From Paracentrotus lividus (taxonomy: Eukaryota > Echinodermata > Echinoidea > Camarodonta > Echinidae), in contig CALNVZ010002974.1 of assembly GCA_940671915.1 (NCBI GenBank), positions 39,661,264 to 39,725,263 of the forward strand: a stretch of 64,000 bases of DNA. Direction: 5' to 3'. Under the pieces are notes generated by a model. The model searched no databases and was not told the origin of the DNA. It worked only from the letters and a program-made list of their open reading frames with translations. The position numbers were made by a program, and so were the translations under genes. This document shows positions 25,857 to 38,900 of this stretch, one piece after another. Each line of letters starts with the position of its first letter. The stretch's first letter is position 1.

Positions 25857-27674
25857 GGCAAAACGTGTTAATTACCACCTGTTTCAATCCCTGTCCTAAA
25901 TGGAACTTTAAAAACAGAAACGTATCAGAGACATTCTTAAATAATCTCAAATAAATTTCATCTGCGCAAAAAAGAAAGCAAATCACAAACACAAAACAAA
26001 AAACAAAACAATACGTATAATTTTTCGGTGCTCGCTGAAGTTAAGTTACGGAAATACAATACAACTTGTGAAAGTTGCTTTTTACTGATTTTCAGCCTTT
26101 TGGTGTAATCAAAGAAGGTGGGGATTTATTTCCCACGTTTCAGGGTTTAGAAGATATAACAAGTTTTATCAAAATTCGTATCATCTTTCAATAAAAGTTT
26201 ATATAAACCTGATAAACTTTGTGCAGCATCCGCATTCTGGAAAATCGGTATCTTACTTTTTAAAGATCAGAAGATTGATTCTCTCATCTTTCACATTGTT
26301 ATCTTCAGAGAAAAACAACACATTAAATAAGTGTTATGTGCTACATGCTATTTCAAAATATACCACATGTAACATTAGTTTGTTGTTTTGTCTTCCTATC
26401 GAGCCGAACTTCTACCATTGTCTACAGTGCTGATTTTGCGCTAGTCCCCCCCCCCCGCCGCCCATCTTCCATGTATCTCTTAAGCAACCTTCCGTTTGCT
26501 TGGTTGCTATTTTCTTCAATTAACCTTCTCAAAAATCAATATAAAATTCAGCTTTATTTCGATTAATCTATCCATCTTGTTCCACCTCTCCAGGTTAGGA
26601 TTTTCGTTTCCCTGATTCTGAAAGTCACTACTACTCATCATCATCATTCAATTCATAGACCTTAGGCATTGTTTACACAAAATGCATGCCTAGATATCAT
26701 ACAATAATGACAATGCATTATTCATATCATTTGTGCCAAATTGTATACTTTTCTTTTCTTTTGAAGTCATTTTATTATTAACATTATTCATATAGTTATG
26801 TCGTGAAATATTTCACTAAGGACATTAGTGATACATGGAAGTGTAGACAGATTAGAAATATTTGAGTCTTATATGACAGCTTCGTCTTCTTCTCGCGGTC
26901 CTTTCTTTCATTGTTCTGTTTGATTTTATCGAGATATCTGTTTATATATTTATGTTTTTTAAAGGAATTAAACTTTTACTCTACGCATTAAATCCCATTA
27001 GGAGAAAGAGGAGTAAAAGATCAGTTTGGGAACAGGGTTAGGTAGAAGGGGCATTGTAGAGGGTGGTTCATGGTCTCTTCCTCTCCGCATTCGCATACTT
27101 CATGGCCGTCCATCATTATCAACTTTTTTGCCATTACGCCTTGCAACAATTGGGTAATCAATGGAAACTAATTGTTACGTCATAATTATCCTAGTTGCTA
27201 TTATAGTTGTTCAGAATGGTGGTATAAGGTGTTATATTAGCATATTGTTTGGCAATAATTACGTTACTTCATATTCTACTAGAGTGTGGCGTTTTTCAAA
27301 TTGTATCGTATACCCTGTATTAATGAATACAATATTTGTTAAATACATGTAGATGTGGATATATTTAAAAAAAATCTACTTCTGTCATCGAATTACAATA
27401 TCTACCAAGCAATCACGCAAGACACGTTAAAAAAAGCAAGTAAGACATAATATTAAGTTTAAAGACAAACTTTTCCCCTGGTATTGAATACCCAATATAG
27501 GTTCAGCTCTGATCAATCATTTACTTGACAATTAGCTGCTTGGGACTGTCAGCGACGGATACCCTGACAGTATTAGTAATCACACCACGTTAATAAGCAG
27601 CAAGACACCAAACGTCACGCTCATCTGTATCACCGTATAACTGTTAAATCTTTATGTGTTTTTTTCATTTCCTG

Positions 27675-27830
27675 ACACCTTGACACCTATTACACACCTG
27701 ACACTCTTAGCCCTACACCTAATCCTAACCCTTACCTTTAGCCTTAAATTCATCTTACTATTAGCTGTAATCCTATCCATAATCCTAACGCTAAACCTAA
27801 ACTAATGCTAAACCTAATCTAATGTTCACT
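27675..27830. repeat. Degenerate telomere-like (CCTAAC)n words
   Basis: A run of imperfect CCTAA/CCTAAC/CCTTA words, for example TAATCCTAACCCTTACC, spaced by one to several bases. It looks like a decayed interstitial array related to TTAGGG. Confidence 0.5.
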
Positions 27831-28334
27831 TATACGCTGCAAAAACGTTGGTGTTAAATTTGTGTTAAATCAAAACCACTGATGTATATGAAGGACAACA
27901 CCGCGGAGGACAACACCACCATGAATTGAATTGAATTGAATTGATTTTTCACGAAAACTCACATCCGCCCAAAAAAGACTGCTTTTCAGCAAGTCCGTGA
28001 TAGAGAGTTGTCATGTTGTCATGAGTTTTGTCATGTCCTATCATAAACACCAGTGGCGTTTATTTCAACGCCAATTCAACGCCATCGTTTTCAGTCAGGG
28101 TGTCATGTTATGGAAAGACCACTGTCTTGTAAATCTTGATGACTGTAGCTACTATATATGTGCTAACCACTGTCTATCTGGTCACCTTGTAATGAGCCGT
28201 GACAAGGAGCTGTTGACCTCAATCTTTAGTTCTGGAAATGTCGACACAATTTCCTCGGAGCAGTTCAAGTTTCACTCTCCATGCCCTTCCCTCCCTTCAA
28301 CTTTAATCAATCCCGTATTCCAGTGACCACAGAT

Positions 28335-28481
28335 AATTTTTGAAGTGGGGGGGGGGGGGCTGGACAGGCTAAAAATCAGAAGTAGATTGTATTTTTCGCG
28401 TTGTTGTCAAGTTAACTTTACTGATTTAAAAAAAAAAAAAAAAATGGCGGTGACCTCCCCCTCCCCATATCTGCGGCCCCT
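28335..28481 (+). mobile_element. CAGGGGC-family short element, copy
   Basis: The G-run, GGGGCTGGACAGGCTAAAA, AATCAGAAGTAGAT and terminal CTGCGGCCCCTGG follow the same order as the copies at 1715-1883 and 45018-46293. The left end is truncated. Confidence 0.55.
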
Positions 28482-30659
28482 GGGGTATTTCAACAAGTCC
28501 TTTATAAGTTATAACAACTTAATTTACAAACGATTTGAAGAGCAAATTGGGGTGCTTATAATTCTTCTGGCTATATTTCCTTTACTCTCAATCAAATAGT
28601 TACTAACATATCCTAAACACTGAATCAAAATGTGTTCGCTCAATTATCAGTCATAATTGTAATTAGTACACTATGCTCTCTCTCCCTTCTTTATTATTTC
28701 ACTTCAACTTAAAAGTATTGGTTTATTAAATAAGTATTTAATAATATTAGACCAATGCGATTTTAATCAAATACATTCCTAATAAACGTTACTTTTTCGT
28801 TAATCGGATTTTTAAACATCGCACATAACTGTCACTAGCCTATTTACAAAACTTTTTTTGTTCGGGGGAGCAGCATGCCTTTGATGTCTGTATAAATTCT
28901 CCAGGTCGGAAACTTCCTAGAACCTGCACCTTGACAAGAGTGATATAAATTGAATTTATTACTCATTCGATATGGAATGACGTCATCGTATCTCTCTCTC
29001 AAACTCGATCATCAATCCGACAGCCTTCACGATCCGCACACAAAAGTAAACAGCGAGCGGCGCGCTTTTATTCAGGAACTTTTGATTTTGCTGCATCCCC
29101 CAAACCGACTGCCCAACCTATATAGCTATCTAGCCAAAGCCAAGACGATGATACTGGATCAGCGCAGGGCCATACACGCTATGTTATTGATTGATGGCGT
29201 GACTTGTATTGTACAAATCTTTTGACGTATAGATGTTTATTGAAGACGTGGTTGCAGAACATGTCGACTGATTTTAAACCAAGAGATAATGTCTCCAATT
29301 TAACATTGCAGGACAACGTACTAACCATGCTAACGAAGAGATGCAGATAGCAAGCGCCTTTCTTGTGGATGGGGGGGGGGGGGTGGCTCCCCGCTCGCGT
29401 TATTAGGGAGTTTTTGAATCTTGTCTACGTGAACGAGGTTCTAGAAGTAAAGAATGGAACCCTTTAATAAATAGTTATAATAATAACGGTGGCTTATTCA
29501 CGCGTAACGCTCATAGCTTTTGGGTCATTCGTTGCAGTCGACTGAGTGAATCAAGAAGACTGAGACAAGGCATTTGAAGTTCTCAATTCAGCTTGTAAAT
29601 GGAACAGAAGCTGAGAAGCAGGAGCATCATGCGTCAAGAAGCCACCATTATCATTATAATTACTTATCCAAAGCTTTCATTCTTTACCTCTACAACCTCG
29701 TTCAGGTTCACGTCGACTGGACTCGAAAACTCCATATTTTCTAATTTACGGCCATATATTACAAATTTCTTTTTAGAACAGAAGGGGACTTAAAAACCTA
29801 ACCGTAACCATAACCTTCCCATAGGCTCAACACGCACCAAGTCCAAATCTGTGCCGCACGGGGGAGACTGCTCCCTGGTCTACCAATATGGACGTCAAAA
29901 AAATTTTAAAAAGATGGGGTCATAATTTTTGGGGCAAAAAGTATTCATTTCTTTCGCTCCGTGTTCGAAATTGTCAAGTAAATGGAAGGTATCAAATAAA
30001 TCGGGGTGGCTGAAAGGTGTTTTTTTCTCTTACGAGGGCCCTTGTTGATGTGAAGTTTGATGAATGTTGCTCAATCAAAATTGAATATACATGGGTGACA
30101 GAATGATTTATCTTGTTTATGAAAATCTCAAGAGGCAAATTTACGTCTGCTCTTGAGCTGCCCTATTTTCTTTCTGTTGATTAATATGTTACTTGTTACT
30201 TTGATATAATCATTATCTTAGATATTCAGTACTAAATTTTCGAGTTTGAAAAAATAATGCGCGATATCTTTAAAAGATTTGTATCAAACAGTAATTGCCA
30301 ACCCTAATGAACGTATTTTGAGGTAATCGATTCAAGACAAATTATAATTATATAGAATATTAAGGCCAAAAGAACGAAACATGTCGTTATCGTGATATTG
30401 TTTCATAGTTTTCTAAAACTGCTATCAGGATGGCAAGAAAGCAGAGTAATATCGAATTTAACTCCGGTGTCACGTGACAGTCACCTGACAGCTTTGACAT
30501 ATTGGAGTCAGCTGATTGGTGTATATTTCATATTATACACGTTTAAGTCTCTTTTCAATACATTAAAAACCATGTATTAATACTCTCCAGATGTTTGCTT
30601 TGTCGGTGTTCAATATTGTTAGCATAATGCATGTCCTATGAATTCTACATTACCCGTAT

Positions 30660-31860
30660 CAATGGAGAAAAGGACGTGCATTATTATTACAATATAAAAT
30701 GGGTGTATGAGAGAAGGCTTTCTGATTGGTCAATTGCCCTATTTTGCAATGCCGTAATTCGGTTATAGTGCCACCGCGTGCACTATACCGCCAATTTCTG
30801 CACTGCCTTGTTGCGCCAAGTAAAAAAAAATGGTGCGCACAACAATAGATACGTCGGAGCAACAATATACGTCACAATAGCTTGATTAGCACCAAAAGTT
30901 TGGCAAACATATTGGCCAAAGATAAAAACCAGATTAGGCAAGTCAAATATCTAGGGGTCTATTTACTATAAATAAATACTGCCATTGCATCTATTTAATG
31001 CAACATTACTGATTATGTGAACTCCAAATACTAAATAGAGCCTACTAAATAGAACTAAAATACTTCAAGAGCTGAAGAGAGGATTCATCATAGACTAGTT
31101 CACGCGCTTACATTTAACTTTCAAGGTTTAAAAAACTCTCCTGTTTTACGTGTTAAGGGCATTTTCAAGTCTTCTTGGAGAGAGGATTCATCATATAAAT
31201 AGTAAGGCTCAGTTCAGATATACTTCGATACAATTTTCTGTTCCCATCTAACTATAACACTACTAGCACATGCTTATTGTCGTTCAATATACAAATATCA
31301 TTCGTGTCCATAAATTTCAAATTTCTCTTGATGCGTTTATATTTAAACTCGCCTACGGCCTCGTTGAAATATAAACGCACGCGAGAAATTGAAAATTTAT
31401 GGACACTCAATTATGGTATATTGCACTCGCCTAGCATGCACTATTTGTATAAATATGCACTCCTCCGATGCCAGGTAAATGCTGCGCGCAACAGCTTCTA
31501 ACAAATGGATACGCGAGCCAACAAATTTACGTCATAATAGCACAACAGCTTTTTATAACAATGGATACGCGGAGCAACAACTTACGTCATAATTAGATTG
31601 ATCATTTGAATTTCTCCTTCAGGCAGATTTGATACAGGAGAGTAAACCTCTTTTTTGTTTAAACTGATAGCGTTGCTGTTGCCATGGAAAATGGTTTGAT
31701 GTATAATATTGGATTTCTTTCGTGCAATATGAGATATATTCCATTCATCAGTATGAATATTGCACTCGTCTTCGATTTCTTGCAATATTCAACTGATGAA
31801 TGGAATATATCTCATATTGCACTCAATGCATCCGAATATTAATATAAATTAATGTTGATT
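30660..31860. repeat. Cluster of hairpins and repeated TTACGTCATAATAG modules
   Basis: A module reading approximately GATACGCGGAGCAACAA then TTACGTCATAATAG occurs three times (about 30848, 31509 and 31564). Two strong hairpins follow or intervene. One is 31305-31408, with arms starting GTGTCCATAAATTTCAAATT and ending in its mirror. The other is 31722-31826, with arms starting TGCAATATGAGATATATTCC. Short palindromes around GTGCACTATA also occur near 30760-30785. Confidence 0.55.
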
Positions 31861-32261
31861 GGTTGACAGCTCTCAATAATAATTGTCACTCCCTTGGAAG
31901 TTTTGTAATCTCGCGCGTGTCTCTGGCACAATATTTTTTTCGAAACTATGCCTGCCTTGCACTGCACGGAGAAATTGAATACAAAAATACAAGTTTCGTC
32001 TGAAGATGAAACATTTTATTTTGCTCCAAAAATCCTTTTTCTTCGGTCTTTATATTAAGGCCTACTTCCGTCAAATCAATTACCCCGAACGAATCCTGAG
32101 GCTAGCGTAATTTTCTAATGGTATTCCTTTAATGGAGAATTACATTCTATTATCAATTATTAGTTTTTATCTCTCAACATGGACTGTTGCCATGGTAATA
32201 GTCCAGACGCCGTGATCCGAAATTTTTTCGCAGCACAAAAATTGTTGTATCATGTTACATC

Positions 32262-32560
32262 TCTCTCTCTCTCTTTTTTTTTTTTTTCTTTTTCTTTCCC
32301 TCTCTCTCTCTTTCTCTCTGTCTCTTCTATTTTTTTTTCTCTTATATCTCTCTCTCTCTCTTTCTTTCTCTCACACACTCTCTTTCTGTTTCATTCTCCA
32401 ACTCTTTTATCTGTTTCTACCTTCCTCTATCCTTTATAATTTCATTCAGTCTTTCTTCTCTCTTCCTTTCTCTCTCTCTCTCTCTCTATCTCCGTCCCTC
32501 TCGTTATATATCCATCTCACTCTCTTTCTCTCTCTCTCTGTTTATTCATATTTCCCCCTC
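32262..32560. repeat. CT-rich low-complexity tract
   Basis: Long pyrimidine tract of CT, CTT and T-runs. It produces artificial Ser/Leu/Phe-rich open frames. Confidence 0.9.
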
Positions 32561-32707
32561 TTTGCAATCTATTTGTCAGTGTATATTTCATTACGTCTAC
32601 GTTTGACAATGATCAGTTATTGGTGACAGACAAGTCCATGATGCAAGAGGATTCGTGGTCCGACTCCGTTTAGAAGTGACCTCATTTGAACCCGAAATTA
32701 TAAGTCT

Positions 32708-32882
32708 TAAAGTGGTAACCCACCTGAAAAGACGTCTTTGAGTCTCAGGGACGTCCAAGAAACGTGTTGAAGACATCTCAGAGACAACTCTGAGGCATGA
32801 AAATTTTTCCGCGACTCATGAGACGTCACGGAGACTAAGGAGACGTCCCCGAGTCGTCTTCGAGACGGAGTCGCATACCTAA
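32708..32882. repeat. GAGAC/GACGTC repeat element
   Basis: Dense words such as GAGACGTC, GACGTCTTTGAG and GAGTCTCAGGGACGTC appear in both orientations. Related to 5385-5512. Confidence 0.45.
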
Positions 32883-33651
32883 AAATGTCAAACATTAAGC
32901 CAGTATGTACATGATAAAAATAAACAATTATTTCAGGTATAATTATGAAATATCTTACGGTTGTTTGATTTTTTTAGTTAGTTGTGTAAGACTGACTCTA
33001 AGAGTGCTATATCTTCATCAGCCTTTATTATGTTTATAGGGAGAAAGTCTACTATATATCATACACATGTAAATATAAAATGGAAATATGATAATGGAAT
33101 GGAATATAATGGGAAATAATATAAGATTAAAGTTTTCATTTCCATTGATTGAATAATAAAACCATACTATCTTTAAATTTTTTTTCCATCAGGGTATCAA
33201 TTACGTTTTTATGTTTTTTTTTTAAAAATTAATGTTAATGGCTGTCTGTTTTGCATGTCATCTCGTTTACAATTCTAATATTGGGTATAATGATTGGAGA
33301 CAAAAAGATGAAAACGCCTGCTGCCCTTATTCAATTATCGTCCCTCATATTATGCAATTTACAAATGTGAATCCGGAAATTATCGTTTAATTACCGCAGA
33401 CGTGTTTAGATATCCATATCGCGTGTTGAACAAATGTCTTTTCAAATGTAACAGTTTCCATGGCCACTTAATATCGAACTGGAACGTCGCAGAGACTGTG
33501 CACTGCAGAATGAATTCGTATGCATCTGTAAATAATCATTATTAGACATCTTTTTTATCAGAAACTTTCTATGAAGATGAAAAACTAAGATCAACTATTG
33601 ATCAAGACATTACACGAAAATCTCAATTAAGACAGGCCATTAATGTAATTA

Positions 33652-33996
33652 CACTGTAAAAAATAAATAAATAAAGAAAAAAAAAATAAAGAAAAAATAC
33701 AGAAAAGTGATGTCAGCAGAGTCGCCATACAAAAATGTAATTTAAAATACATTTTTGCTGTAAATTTCTCCCTTAAGAATTGGTGAAAGAGAAGGAATAA
33801 TATCATTAGAGTTTTATAGCATACGTATTTGGTTAAAACGGAACAAATATGTTACTCCTGATGTATATTTTGTATTTCTCACGTAATTATTTGCAGGAGA
33901 AACTTACAACAAAACTGTTTTTTTTTATTACATTTTTTTATGGCGACTCTGCTGACAGCAGATTTGCTGTAAAAATACATATATTTTTTTACAGTG
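33652..33996. mobile_element. TA-flanked MITE upstream of the receptor gene
   Basis: Both edges read CACTGTAAAAAA inward, with TA immediately outside (33650-33651 and 33997-33998). Inner arms also match as inverted copies (GTCAGCAGAGTCGCCAT on the left, ATGGCGACTCTGCTGAC on the right). A TA duplication with CACTG.. ends fits Tc1/mariner-type non-autonomous elements. It lies about 300 bp before the first supported exon of the adhesion GPCR. Confidence 0.75.
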
Positions 33997-34293
33997 TAGT
34001 CTTGTTATTGGAAACTGGAAACGGCACTTCAGCATTGGCCTTCTCTCTCAGAAGATACTTGGTAATATGTTTCTATAACAATTGCTCCGACAAAATCTTC
34101 CTACTTTGTCCCGTTAAAGTTTCCCCAAATATTATACCTCTTGACGACAGAAATTTCTCATGAATCCCAATTCAGATGAAAGAGTCTGTCAGCGAAGAAG
34201 AGCTACCATTGAATAAATTTATTTGTCCTACATACGAGGCATTTCATGTTAATTGTACTGTGTTCTTCACTCTTTCTTATTCTGAATGCACAG

Positions 34294-35934
34294 CGTTACC
34301 TGTAACACCCTTCGGAGCAGACAATCTTGGAAAAGAATTCGTGTTTGCCATTCCACCGAATTACGTGATGGACCAGACCGACCCTTCGATTGGAATCGTC
34401 ATAGAGGCTACTTCAACCAACGTCACTTCCGTCACGGTCAGTGTGCCTTTGAGGAATCTCGGTTTGAACTTCACCCTTCAACCTGGATCTGTGCCCTATG
34501 ACCTCGTACTTTCATCTGACCTTGCGACAACTGGTGCAGCGAGGGTTACAAACGCTACGGTTGTGGTAAGGTCTGATCAAGATGTATCCGTTACTGCTTA
34601 CAATTACAAACAATATACCATGGGGATGTTCACAGTGTTACCGACAAAACACATGGGCAAGGAATACTTTATCGCCACCCTCACGCAACCGAGCGGTGGC
34701 GTTGTCCTAATATCTGCTTTCGACACACCAACTGAAATCGAAATCCATTTGACCATGACAATTGCGTTTAGTGGTGAATTGTATTCACCGGGTAGCGTCA
34801 TCCGATGTACCCTGAGAGCCTATGAAACGTTGCAACTAGAACCGTTACAAGACGATGTCATCGGGACGAGAATTATCGCCAATACCTCGATAACGGTAAT
34901 TGTCGGTGGTCTGTGTGCTTACGTTCCTGATACAGTTCCACGCTGCGATCACATCTCCGAGCAGCTTGTATCTTTCGACCGTTGGGGACGGTCCTTCTTC
35001 TTAAGTCCGTTCATTAATCGACTGTCGGGATATCAATACCAGATTGTCGCTGGTAGAAATGGCACAAGGGTGTCGTTGGGCAACCACGAAATTAACTTAA
35101 ACATGGGGGAGCATTACAGAGGAGATATGGCCAACCAGAGTATGACTGCAATATCATCATCCAAACCAATTATGGTTCTGCAATATTCGAAAGGTACGTC
35201 TACAGATGGTAGGCCTGGTGACCCAGCCATGTTATTAGTCACTCCTTGGGAACAATACGTATCGCATTTGGAATTTCCGGTGTTGAACTTTGCAGCAGCA
35301 GGTGTTACGACGGTATATGTCGGTGTCATATCTGAGTGCAACGCATCTCATAACATCGAGTTTGGGATCTACAAGTATAACGAGGTAAGAAATCTACTTC
35401 ATTTCCATATTTTTTTCTTTATGCACTGTATCTACAAAGAACAGAGTTGCTTAAAGGGAAATGTGATCTTAAAACCTGTATGTCCCTGGCTTGAAATTAC
35501 AGGATTGCCCTTGGACTAAATGATTTTCAGTTGTCCACTTTTTAGAATTTCCGCAAGTGTATAAACTATCTGGTTTCTGTTGTAAGGATCTACCCTTATA
35601 AATTTTACGTGTACATTGCATATTCTTCTCTTTGATTTAACTGTAAGGTACCATGGAGCATTGAATACGATCTCGTCACCAGCGAGAACCGACTCATCTG
35701 CAACCGTTGGGTGGCCATACAGTTTGGTAGTCACGTACTCCAAAGCGAGTCAGTTGTGCAAGAAGCAGGTGCAGGAGAGACCGTCTTCTCAGCTCTGGTA
35801 TATGGGTTTGGAGACCGTGTTTCCTACCTGTACAACCCCGGCTTCAGTCTTGAGCCACAGACATGCATGGTTCCTAGTTCAGACCACCCGAACGTGGAGA
35901 TAGAAGTACCGTGTGCCAGTCTGCGAAGAAGTAG
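34294..35934 (+). CDS. Exons 1-2: IgGFc-binding-like N-terminal domain
   Basis: The long first exon starts with a typical motif for this domain, LGKEFVFAIPPNYV, and contains repeated beta-strand-like hydrophobic/threonine patterns (for example VTVSVPLRNLGLNFTL). It also has paired cysteines, a second conserved block (SFDRWGRSFFLSPF) and N-glycosylation sequons. Exon 2 completes the domain (WVAIQFGSHVLQ ... SYLYNPGFSLEP). This N-terminal domain is known from IgGFc-binding protein/FCGBP and from many invertebrate secreted or membrane proteins. The ligand here is unknown, and the name does not imply immunoglobulin binding in an animal without antibodies. Confidence 0.85.
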
Positions 35935-38900
35935 GTGCCAGTATTGTGTAACCTTTTCAATTATACGAATCTTGCACACTCTCTAAATGTATACACAGAA
36001 GAACTGCACCTGTAAGCGCATGGAAGCTAGAATCCTCCTTAAGCTCCCAATCCCCCTTCCACATCTGACCTTATCGATAATTTGATACAATGTTTAGTTG
36101 TTGTTGCTCTTTATTCATAATTATTTTTTTTTCATTCTTAATTCAAGTTCATATTTCGTCACCCCTCCATTTTATAGAAACATGCCCAGCAGAAAATACT
36201 CATTCAGATTACGGCACAATATCATGGCGACAAATCAATGAGAATAACCATATCCTCTCCGATGTTCTGTGTCCATTCAACACCCAGAGAGGTAGGTGCA
36301 TAAATAAGCGTAAAACAGTGGTGTTAGAATTGATAAACTTTTAATGTGGTTGTCATACATACAAAATAGTGACAGCCATCATAACTTGACAAACAACTTC
36401 TTACCTGCACTTGTTCAACTATACTACATAATGAATTAGTTTTCTTGAGGGATCCCGTTTTCCTACCAAATGTAGTAATGAATAGTGTTTTGTCTCCGAT
36501 GTTGTTGAATCGCTCCCACTCAATCGCTTTATATTCCCTGGACTCTTCCGGACTTGAGAGCAGAAAAAAAGCACACAGTTTCTTCTCTGCCATCCTGTCA
36601 TTTGCAGTCGACAGCACTTTTCATATTTTCATTTTTATATTTGTCTATGTTTTTTTAATTAAATTTTTTTATACATTTTCAGTCTATGTAGCTTGTCCTT
36701 TGTCGTAAGACTATTAGAAATGATCATTGACTTGAATCATTCACATCAAAGTATCTTGTGTTTCTTTCATGTATTTCATTCAGCTGGCCAACCAGTAGGA
36801 GTAAGATCTTGCCTTGGAGATCGTACAAGAGGTGCATACTGGGGTGACGTGCACATACAGGACTGTGGTACACGCACCGAACAACTGCTACCAACGGATC
36901 TCGCAAAGGTAATCAGTCATATACCTTGAGACGTATACCAGTACGACAATAGACCGGACATCATGGCCACAAATGGTCAGGTTTTGTTTATTATTGGTCT
37001 GTTCAGAGGTTATGTGCCTGGATAAGACTTGGGCGCCTTGGAATCTAAGATTTAGAATATTTCTAGTTCGAAAAAATAAAAATCGAATAGCACGATATTG
37101 GGGTACATTTGGGGCAACATCCTTCCGTCTTTGTGCACATGATTTGGGCGATTCCATACTGTTGTTGTTTTTGTCTCTTTGTTTTCTCTGTTATTTTTGT
37201 GTCCCGTACGACACACTACTATTTTCCATTTCAATTGTAAATGATGTGTAATCGAGTCAAGTTAAGTGTTGGTTCTTGTGCCCCTTTTTGTACTACTTGA
37301 GAATCACCATCATTCAAGAAAATATACTTTTATTTTCATACCAAAAAGATGTAAAATGTTGTCAAAATGTCCCGTACGACACAGCGTGGAATCGCCCCTT
37401 TCAGATTTCAGGACAACTAATCTCGCCGAAAAAAAGAAAAAAAAAAAAAAAAACTCTAAACCGTTGCCCTATACTTGGGTAGTTGTCATGGGAGTAATTG
37501 TCTACTGGGTAGTTGCCCGGATATGGGTATGTGTACTTGCGTACAATAAAATGTTTGTGTATATAATGAACAAGAATTGTTTCAACAGTCCAACCATGGA
37601 GTAAGAAGAGAAATGGTCCAACGATTGCAGTAAGAATGATTATGAATATTACTAAATAACTCTAATTTCCACTAGATCGTAGTCAGTGAGGCTAATGTTG
37701 CACAGGTCAGCGGCGTCCTAGAAGAAGTCACTGGCAACCTCAACGATGTCGACGATGAAATGGTCGATGCGATCTCGAGGACCTTGGAGAATATTGTAGG
37801 CGTCGCTTCACCGTCGCCTGAGGTAGGACATATTTCTACGATTTGCCAAATAGAGATCGTATAAAAATTCTGGTCCACAGGAAGCAGGAAAAAAAAAATA
37901 AAGCAGTCTACCGTCCTAGTCTTTAGCTGAATCTTGGCATAATCATTCCATGTTAAGACAACTTAGACTCTTTTCTACTGCGTTTAAAAATGTTGACCTC
38001 TCAAAAGACACCTAGTGCATAAAATTTTAGTCCTGTCATTATGTGACAAGTAAGAGGAATCCTTTTGAGGTTTTACTGTTTATAAATGTAGCTAATTTGC
38101 TTAAGTTTTACAAGCATCTATGAATACTTCTAGGGGGTGGTTCTGCGATAGATATTCAGTATGAAGCATAGGTAGCATATAATGGCTCGGACTGGCTCGT
38201 AATAGCAGCGTGCCGAAGTGACTTGAAAAGATTTTGATAGCTCTATAAACTGACATATTAAAGGGTCTTAATGAAACGGTAATGATACGCCACGTCCCTT
38301 GGTATGTTATCCCCGCGATCATAACCGAGACTGTTCGGGATCAACGTTGTTCCATCTTCACAGTCCTCCAACTCTTACTATATCTAACAGCCTCTTTGGA
38401 AGCTCATTAACTTTTTACTATAATACTCCATGAAACACCAAATATAATTTTATTATTATCTTAATCTTACACTGCCACAGGTCACTACCAGTGTGGTCAA
38501 AGCAGTCGGAAACCTTGTAGGATCATTAGGAGACTCCCAATCAAACAGTCCCGATCTAGCAGCGTCCTCTTCCAGCGTTGTCCACTCTGTCGAGCAACAG
38601 GTCTCGCTAACCCTCCAAGACAGTGGCGAGTTCAATTTGAGAGAGAAGAACCTGATCGTGCAAGCAGCAACTTTCGACGCCTTTGCGATGGAGAACGGGG
38701 TCGAGTATAGTGGCGGTATGGGTTCCTCTGCATCCATAAGATTACCGCCTTCAATCTTCAACCAGAAGGGGTCTAACATGTCAAATGCAGACGGCATTCA
38801 AAGCTCAGGTTAGTATTCTATTATGTTGATTTTGTTATTTTTCAAATTGTGTAATAGAAATCGATGAGGTAGCAAGAATGTGTACATGATTGTAAAACCA

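Larger units (their letters stand above)
25857..33640. other. Non-coding stretch without a gene
   Basis: Short frames only, none with splice-bounded or family-like sequence; the longest (28.0-28.3 kb, 28.95-29.2 kb) resemble nothing known to me. Repeats inside are listed separately: telomere-like words at 27.7 kb, a CAGGGGC-family copy at 28.3 kb, hairpins at 31.3 and 31.7 kb, CT-rich DNA at 32.3 kb and a GAGAC element at 32.7 kb. Confidence 0.55.

Noticed and set aside
28950-29225. 91-codon frame of fairly natural composition
   Set aside because: No recognisable domain, no splice-bounded partners, and length is within chance expectation for this much DNA.
32179-32626. Ser/Leu/Phe-rich frames resembling membrane protein
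   Set aside because: Translation of a CT-rich low-complexity tract.
35931-35936. GTAGGT at 35931 as the exon-2 donor
   Set aside because: A better consensus, but it leaves a phase that shifts the next exon out of the Cys-rich frame. 35935 restores it.
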